From assembly GCA_005779525.1 (NCBI GenBank), contig SXIZ01000301.1, positions 1 to 5,000 of the forward strand: a stretch of 5,000 nucleotides of DNA, read 5' to 3'. Below are positions 1-5,000 of the stretch, one piece after another (position 1 is the stretch's first letter; every line of letters begins with the position of its first letter). A model generated the notes under the pieces. It saw only the letters and a program-made list of their open reading frames with translations. It was not told where the DNA came from and did no database searches. This stretch comes from Methylococcaceae bacterium (lineage in GTDB: Bacteria > Pseudomonadota > Gammaproteobacteria > Methylococcales > Methylomonadaceae). Made by a program: the position numbers and the translations under genes.

Positions 1-648
1 ACCGTGTCTGGCGTTATTGCCGCCTTTAGAAAATCCGCGCTGCATGATGTCGGTTATTGGAGTAACGACATGGTGACTGAAGATATTGATATCAGCTGGA
101 AGTTGCAATTAGCGGGGTGGTCTATACTGTTTGAACCCAATGCCTTGTGCTGGGTGCTGATGCCTGAAACCCTCAATGGTCTATGGAAACAACGTTCTCG
201 TTGGGCGCAAGGCGGGGCTGAAGTTTTAATTCGGTACTTTCGGGCGCTATTTCGCTGGTCTTCACGTGGCATGTGGCCCTTATATTTTGAATGCTTAATT
301 AGCATTTTTTGGGCATTTTTGATTTTAGTGCATCTGAGCTATGCGCCTATTGAATTGCTGATGGAAACACCGAAAGAGTCTTTGCATGATTTAAGTCCCA
401 GTTGGACCAGTATGTTGCTCAGCTTTACCTGCTTATTTCAATTTGGTGTCAGCATGGCCATTGATTCGCGTTATGAAATTATGACCGGTGGAACGGCGCG
501 CTTTTATTATTGGATGATTTGGTATCCTTTGATTTATTGGCTGATGAACGTCGGAACTACCATTTATGGTACGATGAAAGCCATACGCAAAAAACGTGGG
601 CAGCGCGCGCTATGGGTTACAGTGGATCGAGGCTTACGCAGCAAATGA
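1..648 (+). CDS. pgaC: Poly-beta-1,6-N-acetyl-D-glucosamine synthase PgaC (5' partial)
   Basis: Inner-membrane family 2 glycosyltransferase that polymerises UDP-GlcNAc into poly-beta-1,6-N-acetylglucosamine, the biofilm exopolysaccharide. The reading frame is open from base 1 (it reads T-V-S-G-V-I-A-A-F), so the GTG at base 4 is an internal valine, not the start. About 215 residues are present against roughly 440 for E. coli PgaC, so this is the C-terminal half. Visible motifs are TEDID (bases 76-90), the acidic catalytic motif of processive GT2 enzymes, and QRSRW (bases 190-204), the Q-x-x-R-W motif that contacts the growing chain. Three hydrophobic stretches follow (about bases 271-345, 405-470 and 505-575), consistent with the C-terminal membrane helices. 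The end, with QRALWV and DRGL, matches PgaC as I remember it. The stop overlaps the pgaD start by ATGA. The first half, with the UDP-binding motifs, lies outside the window. Confidence 0.95.
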   Translation, partial: TVSGVIAAFRKSALHDVGYWSNDMVTEDIDISWKLQLAGWSILFEPNALCWVLMPETLNGLWKQRSRWAQGGAEVLIRYFRALFRWSSRGMWPLYFECLISIFWAFLILVHLSYAPIELLMETPKESLHDLSPSWTSMLLSFTCLFQFGVSMAIDSRYEIMTGGTARFYYWMIWYPLIYWLMNVGTTIYGTMKAIRKKRGQRALWVTVDRGLRSK

Positions 649-1088
649 ACAAATACATAATTAATTTACCGCAGCTACAAAGCTTCTCCCAACGTTTAGG
701 CGCAATCGCTGTCTGGTTAATTTGCTGGTTAATGTGGATTTATTTGTTATTGCCATTTTTAACTTTATGTGGCTGGTTGTTGGGCGATCATAATTTAACC
801 GATGAAATGCGTTGGTTTGGCGGCTATAAAAGCCTACTGCAGTTGCTGCAAATTTATTTAATCACGCTGTTGGTGCTTATTGGCATCTGTTTAGCCTGGG
901 TGATCTACCACTTTATCCGTCAACCTGTGCTTATACCCGCGGCGAATAAAGTTGTGTCGGATGCTGAAATTATGAATTTTTATCAAGTTAAACTGCAAGA
1001 AGTTCGAGTTTGCCGCAAGGCACAACTGGTCACCGTTTATTTTGATGAACAAGGTCAGGTGACCTTGCTCACGCCTGAGATAAAGTGA
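645..1088 (+). CDS. pgaD: Poly-N-acetylglucosamine synthesis auxiliary protein PgaD
   Basis: Small inner-membrane partner of PgaC, needed for PGA polymerisation; in E. coli the PgaC-PgaD pair is activated allosterically by cyclic di-GMP. The start chosen is the ATG at 645, which overlaps the pgaC stop (ATGA) and gives 147 residues, close to the roughly 137 of E. coli PgaD. The frame stays open upstream to an ATG at 510, but that would add 45 residues lying wholly inside pgaC. A GAGG at 629-632, about 12 bases from the ATG, may serve as the ribosome binding site, with translational coupling to pgaC likely. The protein has two long hydrophobic segments, at about residues 20-47 and 65-90, rich in Trp and Leu, then a polar C-terminal tail with a charged stretch around VCRKAQ (122-127). 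This two-helix-plus-tail plan is typical of PgaD. Sequence conservation in this family is low, so position next to pgaC is a large part of the call. Confidence 0.88.
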   Translation: MNKYIINLPQLQSFSQRLGAIAVWLICWLMWIYLLLPFLTLCGWLLGDHNLTDEMRWFGGYKSLLQLLQIYLITLLVLIGICLAWVIYHFIRQPVLIPAANKVVSDAEIMNFYQVKLQEVRVCRKAQLVTVYFDEQGQVTLLTPEIK

Positions 1089-1186
1089 CTTAAATCTGCA
1101 ATTGCAAATGACTAGAAAAACAAATCGAGTTTAAACGTGTTTTGGGTGGTAGGTTTTCGGTAATTCAATAAATTAGGGTATATACG

Positions 1187-2089
1187 ATGGATATTACGCA
1201 ATTAAATACATATCATGGCATTCCCAATCACGTCAAGTTTGTGAACGTGGAAGGTGGGTTGCAATATGTGATGGTGCAAAATCAGAGTGCAACTGCTGTC
1301 ATCGCCCTGCACGGGGGGCAAATACTGTCCTATAAACCTGTGACTGAACAAGCTGATTTGTTATTTTTAAGTAAAAAGTCTATTTACACCGATGGCAAAG
1401 CCATTCGGGGTGGCATTCCCGTGTGTTGGCCTTGGTTTGGTCCTGATCCTAAAGGCTTACAACGTCCAAATCATGGTTTTGTGCGCTATCATGCCTGGTC
1501 GGTCGTCTCGACGGCTTCGAGTGGCACGCAAACTACGGTTTGTTTGCAGTTTTTTGAAAGTTATAAAAAAGAGAAAACCTGGAAGCAGCCCTTTTCATTG
1601 ACTTTAGAAATCACGGTAGGCAAGACTTTAGGTCTTAAGCTTTGTACGCAAAACACGGGCGATAAACCATTTTCAATTACGCAAGCGTTTCATACTTATT
1701 TTAACGTCGGTGTGATTGGGCAGATCCAAATCGAGGGTTTAGCAGGCAGCGAGTATTTTGATAAATTAGATCAGGGTACGCAAAAAGAGCAGCACGGCAA
1801 TGTGAAAATTGGGGAAGAAGTCGATAGAATTTATACCGATATTAAAAACCCGATTATTATTCACGACCCTATTTTGCAGCGTAAAATTCATATCAGTTCA
1901 CCTGGTAATGAGACTATCGTGGTATGGAATCCATGGATAGGTGCGGCTAAGAAGTTTGCTGATTTTGCAGATGATGATTATCAGCATTTTGTCTGTGTTG
2001 AAACAGGTAATATCGCGTTTGATTTAATCAGTCTCGCACCGGGAAGTGAACACAGTTTTTATACCAATTTTCAAATCGTGCGTGACTAA
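1187..2089 (+). CDS. D-hexose-6-phosphate mutarotase (YeaD family)
   Basis: Cytosolic aldose-1-epimerase-fold enzyme that interconverts the alpha and beta anomers of glucose-6-phosphate and related hexose-6-phosphates. The 300-residue length fits the YeaD/YMR099c family. Family landmarks include RGGIPVCWPWFG (residues 74-85), NHGFVR with His96, AFHTYF with His169, and VETGN with Glu272. His169 and Glu272 fall where the acid and base residues of this family are expected, and the arginines at 74 and 100 are candidates for phosphate binding (inferred from family knowledge, not aligned here). The ATG at 1187 is supported by AGGG at 1175-1178 with 8-base spacing. No signal peptide or membrane segment is seen. 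The gene stands 98 bases after pgaD and 166 before the first mtdB-like gene, so it may be its own unit; a promoter in the AT-rich gap (TTGGGT at 1142, TTCAAT at 1164) is possible but weak. In a ribulose-monophosphate methylotroph it would act on hexose phosphates from formaldehyde fixation (inference). Confidence 0.92.
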   Translation: MDITQLNTYHGIPNHVKFVNVEGGLQYVMVQNQSATAVIALHGGQILSYKPVTEQADLLFLSKKSIYTDGKAIRGGIPVCWPWFGPDPKGLQRPNHGFVRYHAWSVVSTASSGTQTTVCLQFFESYKKEKTWKQPFSLTLEITVGKTLGLKLCTQNTGDKPFSITQAFHTYFNVGVIGQIQIEGLAGSEYFDKLDQGTQKEQHGNVKIGEEVDRIYTDIKNPIIIHDPILQRKIHISSPGNETIVVWNPWIGAAKKFADFADDDYQHFVCVETGNIAFDLISLAPGSEHSFYTNFQIVRD

Positions 2090-2161
2090 GCATTCTAAAA
2101 TTCATGTTAAGCGTGAACGCAGGTTGCTTTAATAGAGTCAGTACTGGTTAAAATTGGGTCT

Positions 2162-2224
2162 GCCGAGTTTTGAAAATCTTGCTTTGTGCTCAAGGATAGA
2201 TTGTTCAGGCTCGGCGTTTCTTTT
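2162..2224 (+). terminator. Possible terminator hairpin after the mutarotase gene
   Basis: GCCGAG at 2162-2167 is exactly complementary to CTCGGC at 2210-2215, and inside it TGAA (2171-2174) pairs with TTCA (2204-2207), giving an interrupted stem around a loop of about 29 bases. A T-rich run (TTTCTTTT, 2217-2224) follows directly. This arrangement could terminate transcription from the mutarotase gene, but the large loop makes it weaker than a standard intrinsic terminator. The right arm overlaps the spacer of the putative promoter for the next gene, so it could instead be a regulatory element. No folding calculation was possible. Confidence 0.35.
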
Positions 2225-2229
2225 ATACT
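2201..2229 (+). promoter_or_regulatory. Putative sigma-70 promoter for the mtdB-like pair
   Basis: TATACT at 2224-2229 matches the -10 consensus at five of six positions. It lies exactly 17 bases after TTGTTC (2201-2206), which keeps the TTG of the -35 box but matches poorly beyond it. Transcription would start near 2236, giving a short leader of about 20 bases that consists mostly of the ribosome binding site. The position just before the first C1 gene supports the call; the weak -35 suggests that an activator may help, which is inference. Confidence 0.5.
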
Positions 2230-2244
2230 AAACCCATTATTCAT

Positions 2245-2251
2245 AAGGAGG
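2245..2251 (+). promoter_or_regulatory. Consensus Shine-Dalgarno site of the first mtdB-like gene
   Basis: AAGGAGG is a near-perfect complement to the 16S rRNA 3' end and sits 4 bases before the ATG at 2256. It is the strongest ribosome binding site in the window and fixes that start. It predicts high translation, as expected for a central dissimilatory enzyme. The spacing is slightly short. Confidence 0.8.
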
Positions 2252-2255
2252 CGTA

Positions 2256-3164
2256 ATGCAAAAACCATTTATTCTACACATGCTCACTACGGCAAAAAAC
2301 TTGAGTCCTTTCGATGTCAATATGGCGATGGATGCAGGCTGGCTTTCTGCAGTCCCCTATATTAATGTTGAACCAAGTGAAATTCGTGGGCTTGTGCAGG
2401 ATGTTATTTTTTCGCGTAGTCCTAAAGGCTTAAAAAATACCGGTATCTTTATTGGTGGCCGGGATACCAAACAAGCGTTAGACATGCTGAAAACGGCGAA
2501 AAACTCAATGGTTCCCCCGTTTGAAGTTTCAGTATTTGCTGATCCGAGCGGCGCGTTTACCACCGCTGCGGGTATGGTTGCTGCAGTTGAAAGAGAGTTA
2601 GACCGTAGTTTTAATACGACCCTCGCAGGCAAAAATATTTTGGCATTAGGGGGAACGGGACCAGTCGGTCAAGCGGCAGCAGTTATCGCGGCGCAAGCAG
2701 GTGCAAATGTGCGTATTGTTGGCCGTCAATTAGAGCGTGCCCAAAATATTGCCGATTTATGTAATAACGAATTTGGTGATGGCAAATTAAATATTACGGC
2801 AGGTGCGGATGCGAATAAGTCCGAGTATCTAAAAACCGCGGATGTTGTCTTTGCCACGGGTGCCGTAGGTATCGAATTATTAAGTGTCGAGTTGATTGCT
2901 GCTGCACCACAACTGAAAGTGGTCGCCGACGTTAATGCGGTGCCTCCCGCAGGTATTGCAGGGGTAGATGCTTTTCATGATGGTGCCCCATTAGCGGGTT
3001 CGAACAGTGGTGCGTTGGGCATTGGCGCCTTGGCAATTGGTAACATTAAATACCAAGCTCAAAATAAACTACTTAAATTAATGATTGAAAGTGAGAAAGC
3101 AGTTTATCTGCATTTCGAACATGCATTCGCTGTTGCACGCGAATATGTAAAAACAGGTGCATAG
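2256..3164 (+). CDS. mtdB: NAD(P)-dependent methylene-tetrahydromethanopterin dehydrogenase, copy 1 (MtdB family, Arg-type cofactor site)
   Basis: Cytosolic enzyme that oxidises 5,10-methylene-H4MPT to 5,10-methenyl-H4MPT while reducing NAD(P)+. It is the step between formaldehyde capture on H4MPT (Fae) and the cyclohydrolase Mch in methylotrophic bacteria. The 302 residues match the family length of about 290-300. The N-terminal pterin-binding domain shows SPFDVNMAMDAG (17-28), DVIFSRSP (49-56), FIGGRD (65-70), MVPPFE (85-90) and ADPSGAFTTAA (95-105). The Rossmann domain has GGTGPVG (132-138), and the C-terminal part has DVNAVPPAGIAG (225-236) and GIGALAIGNIKY (255-266). After the second strand comes V-G-R-Q (155-158); Arg157 resembles the arginine of NADP-specific MtdA, suggesting a preference for NADP (inference). 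It is closer to MtdB than MtdA overall, because MtdA lacks the HML and VIFSRSP motifs as I recall it. An MtdC-type enzyme with mixed pterin use is an alternative. It is followed by a paralogue 121 bases downstream, with no clear terminator between. Confidence 0.9.
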   Translation: MQKPFILHMLTTAKNLSPFDVNMAMDAGWLSAVPYINVEPSEIRGLVQDVIFSRSPKGLKNTGIFIGGRDTKQALDMLKTAKNSMVPPFEVSVFADPSGAFTTAAGMVAAVERELDRSFNTTLAGKNILALGGTGPVGQAAAVIAAQAGANVRIVGRQLERAQNIADLCNNEFGDGKLNITAGADANKSEYLKTADVVFATGAVGIELLSVELIAAAPQLKVVADVNAVPPAGIAGVDAFHDGAPLAGSNSGALGIGALAIGNIKYQAQNKLLKLMIESEKAVYLHFEHAFAVAREYVKTGA

Positions 3165-3191
3165 CGTTATACCTTCGTTGTAGTGGGAGGA

Positions 3192-3215
3192 CTTCGCAGG
3201 AAACATGTGCGTAAG
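3192..3215 (+). other. Small imperfect hairpin between the two mtdB-like genes
   Basis: CTTCGCA (3192-3198) can pair with TGCG-T-AAG (3208-3215) as a seven-base-pair stem with one bulged T and a nine-base loop. No T-run follows, so it is unlikely to terminate transcription. It could be a minor mRNA stability element between two co-transcribed genes, or chance. Confidence 0.2.
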
Positions 3216-3285
3216 ATAAAACTAGGTTGACTTAAAGTCTAATTGTTTGAAAGTTTGGGTGATTGAGTTTAACTAGGGGAATTCA

Positions 3286-4191
3286 ATGGTAAAAAGAAGT
3301 ATTCTGCACATGTTAGATCCTATGCCACATAATAGTCCGTTTGATATTAATATGGCGTTGGACGCAGGTTTTGATGTTTTGATGCCATATAACACTGTCA
3401 AAATTGATAGCGTACATAGCTTGGTTCAAGATGTGATTTTCTCTCGCAGTCCCGCTGGCGTTAAGCGCACCGCACTCTTTATTGGCGGTCGTGATTTAGG
3501 CTTGGCGATGGATATGTTGACCAAATGCAAACAAGCGATGGTGCCGCCCTTTGAGGTTTCAGTGTTGGCGGATCCCAGCGGTGCATTCACCACGGCGGCG
3601 GCCTTAGTAGCGTGTGTAGAAAAACAATTAGCCACTGTGCACGCGCTCAGTTTGCAGGATTGTAAAGCTTTGGTTTTTGGCGGTACAGGGCCTGTGGGGA
3701 TTGCTACGGGTATTATTGCGTCATTGGCAGGTGCAAAAGTCACTTTGGTAGATCATTTATCGCAACAGGTGGCTTTAGATGCCGCAAAAGAATATAACCG
3801 TCGCTTTGCCTGTAGTTTAACAGGGGCGGCCGCAACGAATGTCGTTGAAAAATCGGCCATAGTCGCAGACACCGATTTAATATTTTGCACGGCTAAAGCC
3901 GGTATTCAAGTGTTAAATGCTGAAGTTTTGCAACATGCCCGCAACTTAAAAGTGGTGGGGGATGTTAACGCGGTTCCGCCTGCAGGTATTGAAGGTGTAA
4001 AAAGTAAAAGTAATGGTGTGAATTTGGCAACGGCTCCAAATTCACCGACCGCTGTGGCTATCGGTGCATTAGCGATCGGTGATATCAAGTATAAATTACA
4101 GCAAGCGTTATTGGCTTCGTTATTAGACGCAGAACATCCTATTTATCTCGATTTTCGTAATGCTTTTACCAAAGCTAAAGAGATAGTTTAA
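3286..4191 (+). CDS. mtdB: NAD(P)-dependent methylene-tetrahydromethanopterin dehydrogenase, copy 2 (MtdB family, Asp-type cofactor site)
   Basis: A second complete MtdB-family protein (301 residues), predicted to carry out the same methylene-H4MPT oxidation. It repeats nearly all landmarks of the preceding gene: SPFDINMALDAG (17-28), DVIFSRSP (49-56), FIGGRD (65-70), MVPPFEVSV (85-93), ADPSGAFTTAA (95-105), GGTGPVG (132-138), DVNAVPPAGI (226-235) and GALAIGDIKY (260-269). Counted by eye, the two align without gaps over the first 138 residues with a little over half identical; similarity drops in the cofactor domain. Here strand two ends V-D-H-L (155-158). An acidic residue in this position usually binds the ribose hydroxyls of NAD and repels the NADP phosphate, so NAD preference is predicted (inference). 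Its start (IL-HML) and end (YLDFRNAF) look like Methylorubrum MtdB as I remember it. The ATG is supported by AGGGGA at 3275-3280, 5 bases upstream. Probably co-transcribed with copy 1, though a separate promoter in the gap is not excluded. No frameshift or lost motif suggests decay. Confidence 0.9.
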   Translation: MVKRSILHMLDPMPHNSPFDINMALDAGFDVLMPYNTVKIDSVHSLVQDVIFSRSPAGVKRTALFIGGRDLGLAMDMLTKCKQAMVPPFEVSVLADPSGAFTTAAALVACVEKQLATVHALSLQDCKALVFGGTGPVGIATGIIASLAGAKVTLVDHLSQQVALDAAKEYNRRFACSLTGAAATNVVEKSAIVADTDLIFCTAKAGIQVLNAEVLQHARNLKVVGDVNAVPPAGIEGVKSKSNGVNLATAPNSPTAVAIGALAIGDIKYKLQQALLASLLDAEHPIYLDFRNAFTKAKEIV

Positions 4192-4243
4192 GGATTTCGC
4201 GATCTTAGCCTTCACTCATAATTTAGTCTTATGCAATGTATTG

Positions 4244-4271
4244 GGGGTGGTTTAGCTAAGCTAATCATCCC
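4244..4271 (+). other. Strong hairpin just before the 5-formyl-H4F cyclo-ligase gene
   Basis: GGGGTGG (4244-4250) pairs with TCATCCC (4265-4271) including two G-U pairs, and TTAG (4252-4255) pairs with CTAA (4261-4264), leaving one bulged T and a five-base loop. The inner part is a perfect DNA inverted repeat, TTAGCT-A-AGCTAA (4252-4264). The hairpin lies after the mtdB pair and ends 15 bases before the next ATG. Only TTGT follows, so it is a poor intrinsic terminator; it may be a partial terminator, an mRNA processing or stability stem, or a protein-binding palindrome. No folding calculation was possible. Confidence 0.45.
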
Positions 4272-4286
4272 TTGTAGCTAGAAGAT

Positions 4287-4877
4287 ATGTCTTTAACTAA
4301 ACAGTGGCAACGTCAGCAAGCATTAGCCCAGCGCAATGCACTTCAGGATCGAGAGCAAGCTAGTCTCAGCATTTGTCAGCGCATTTTTGGCTTAGCAGCT
4401 TATCAGCAAGCAAGTACGATCATGTGGTATTTGGATTGTCGCTCGGAAGTGCAAACTCGGCAAGCGGTGATGCAAGCTTTAGACAGCGACAAGCGCATTA
4501 TTATTCCTTTCTGTACTGTTGATCGCGAAGGTAATCCCGAATTAGGGTTATGGTGGTTACAGGAATACAGTGAACTGCAAGCGGGTACTTGGGGAATTTT
4601 AGAGCCGCCTCCGGCACGCTGGCAGGAAGCAGATAAATTAGTCAGAGCGGATGAACTCGATTTGATCCTTGTACCTGGGGTTGCCTTCGATAAACTCGGT
4701 GGGCGCTTAGGCTATGGTGCGGGTTATTATGATCGATTATTGGCGCTGGTTAAACCCGCAGCGTACTTAGTCGGTATTTGCTTTGAAGCCCAGTTGTGCA
4801 CTTTGGTGCAGCGGGAAGTTCATGATATTGCTATGCATAGCGTGCTCACTGAAGCTGCGCTATATCACTGCCAATGA
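4287..4877 (+). CDS. 5-formyltetrahydrofolate cyclo-ligase (methenyl-H4F synthetase)
   Basis: Cytosolic enzyme that uses ATP to convert 5-formyl-tetrahydrofolate into 5,10-methenyl-tetrahydrofolate, returning the inhibitory storage form to the active C1 pool. It corresponds to YgfA/FAU1 in E. coli. The 196 residues fit the family. The diagnostic motif GGRLGYGAGYYDR (138-150), with the glycine-rich loop for ATP and phosphate, is intact. Other landmarks are SEVQT (53-57), IIPF (72-75), GILEP (103-107), LDLILVPGVAFD (124-135) and HDIAMHSVLTE (179-189). Basic residues near the N-terminus (K5, R9, R16) match the family pattern and support the ATG at 4287, although the ribosome binding site there (AGAAG, 4280-4284) is poor and very close. 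Weak initiation or coupling to an upstream transcript is possible. It sits 95 bases after the mtdB pair and 11 bases before the next gene, with which it is probably co-transcribed. Confidence 0.95.
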   Translation: MSLTKQWQRQQALAQRNALQDREQASLSICQRIFGLAAYQQASTIMWYLDCRSEVQTRQAVMQALDSDKRIIIPFCTVDREGNPELGLWWLQEYSELQAGTWGILEPPPARWQEADKLVRADELDLILVPGVAFDKLGGRLGYGAGYYDRLLALVKPAAYLVGICFEAQLCTLVQREVHDIAMHSVLTEAALYHCQ

Positions 4878-4880
4878 GAG
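4876..4880 (+). promoter_or_regulatory. Ribosome binding site that sets the start of the last gene
   Basis: GAGAG overlaps the TGA stop of the cyclo-ligase gene and lies 8 bases before the ATG at 4889. It is the main support for that start in a gene cut by the window end, and suggests that the two genes are translated from one mRNA. Confidence 0.55.
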
Positions 4881-4888
4881 TCTAGTTT

Positions 4889-5000
4889 ATGGATGTAACC
4901 GCATTGCTGAACAAGGTGGTAGAGACCCCGGCTTTTGTGCTGGATCAGAGCCACATTCAAAATAATGCCGCGCGTTTGTCTGAATTGGCAAGCAACAGTG
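4889..5000 (+). CDS. N-terminus of a PLP-dependent type III decarboxylase-like protein, possibly carboxynorspermidine decarboxylase (3' partial)
   Basis: Only 37 codons are in the window. The protein opens MDVTALLNKVVETPAFVLDQ and continues with HIQNNAARLSEL. The pattern T-P-A-F-V-x-D followed by x-x-x-N-x-x-R/L-x-x-L marks the first beta strand and helix of the alanine-racemase-fold PLP enzymes, including carboxynorspermidine decarboxylase (NspC), diaminopimelate decarboxylase, and D-threonine aldolase-like proteins. NspC is my first choice because such proteins often begin with a short helix and then ETP(A/Y)F(V/Y)-x-D. If right, it decarboxylates carboxyspermidine or carboxynorspermidine in polyamine synthesis. 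The PLP lysine and all other diagnostic residues lie beyond the window, so the exact family member cannot be settled here. The gene begins 11 bases after the cyclo-ligase stop, suggesting one operon. Confidence 0.5.
   Translation, partial: MDVTALLNKVVETPAFVLDQSHIQNNAARLSELASNS

Noticed and set aside
54..305. Minus-strand open frame inside pgaC
   Set aside because: It is opposite the catalytic TEDID and QRSRW region of pgaC, with no ribosome binding site or recognisable protein features.
510..644. Longer pgaD starting at the ATG at 510
   Set aside because: It would overlap pgaC by about 140 bases. The added residues are an out-of-frame reading of conserved pgaC sequence, whereas the ATG at 645 gives the normal PgaD length and the usual ATGA overlap.
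1089..1186. Short palindromes GCAATTGC (1098-1105) and GTTTAAAC (1129-1136) in the gap after pgaD
   Set aside because: Eight-base palindromes are expected by chance in AT-rich gaps, and neither aligns with a clear promoter or terminator.
1392..1601. Short + strand frame inside the mutarotase gene
   Set aside because: It is an alternative frame across the conserved RGGIPVCWPWFG to HGFVR region, and its translation resembles no known protein.
2357..2632. Minus-strand open frames opposite both mtdB-like genes (also 3426-3743 and 3906-4088)
   Set aside because: They lie wholly within strong + strand genes, have low-complexity Ala/Pro/Thr-rich translations typical of antisense reading, and recur at the same place in both paralogues because the coding sequence is conserved.
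4192..4286. 6S RNA (ssrS), which precedes the cyclo-ligase gene in many gammaproteobacteria
   Set aside because: The gap is only 95 bases, about half the length of 6S RNA, and the single hairpin here does not form the long open-bubble rod of 6S RNA.
4783..4965. 60-residue + strand frame bridging the cyclo-ligase end and the last gene
   Set aside because: It overlaps both genes in another frame, and its translation has no recognisable features.

Overview
The window reads as part of a proteobacterial methylotroph chromosome, most likely a gammaproteobacterial methanotroph or methylotroph with a moderate-to-low GC genome. The main evidence is two adjacent genes for methylene-tetrahydromethanopterin (H4MPT) dehydrogenase of the MtdB family. 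This enzyme belongs to the formaldehyde oxidation route found in methylotrophic bacteria. The lineage is an inference; genus cannot be set from the sequence. All recognisable genes are on the + strand, gaps are short (the largest is about 166 bases), and I see no tRNA, rRNA, insertion sequence or CRISPR array.

Layout. (1) Bases 1-648 hold the C-terminal half of PgaC, the poly-N-acetylglucosamine synthase; its 5' end lies outside the window. It overlaps pgaD (645-1088) through ATGA, so this is the end of a pga exopolysaccharide (biofilm adhesin) operon. (2) Bases 1187-2089 encode a complete D-hexose-6-phosphate mutarotase of the YeaD type. (3) A 166-base gap carries a GC-rich inverted repeat and a plausible sigma-70 promoter before the first mtdB-like gene (2256-3164), which has a consensus ribosome binding site. 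(4) A second mtdB-like gene (3286-4191) follows after 121 bases. (5) Bases 4287-4877 encode 5-formyltetrahydrofolate cyclo-ligase, preceded by a strong hairpin. (6) From 4889 to the window end runs the start of a PLP-dependent decarboxylase-like protein, possibly carboxynorspermidine decarboxylase.

Functionally, the centre of the window is C1 metabolism. The two Mtd proteins would oxidise methylene-H4MPT to methenyl-H4MPT with reduction of NAD(P), and the cyclo-ligase maintains the parallel tetrahydrofolate C1 pool. The mutarotase acts on hexose phosphates, which are central if the organism assimilates formaldehyde through the ribulose monophosphate cycle (inference).

The most interesting point is the tandem Mtd pair. 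The proteins align without gaps through the dinucleotide-binding glycine motif, but differ at the end of the second Rossmann strand. The first has Gly-Arg and the second Asp-His, which predicts different preference for NADP and NAD. I found no clear evidence of a wholly new system here.
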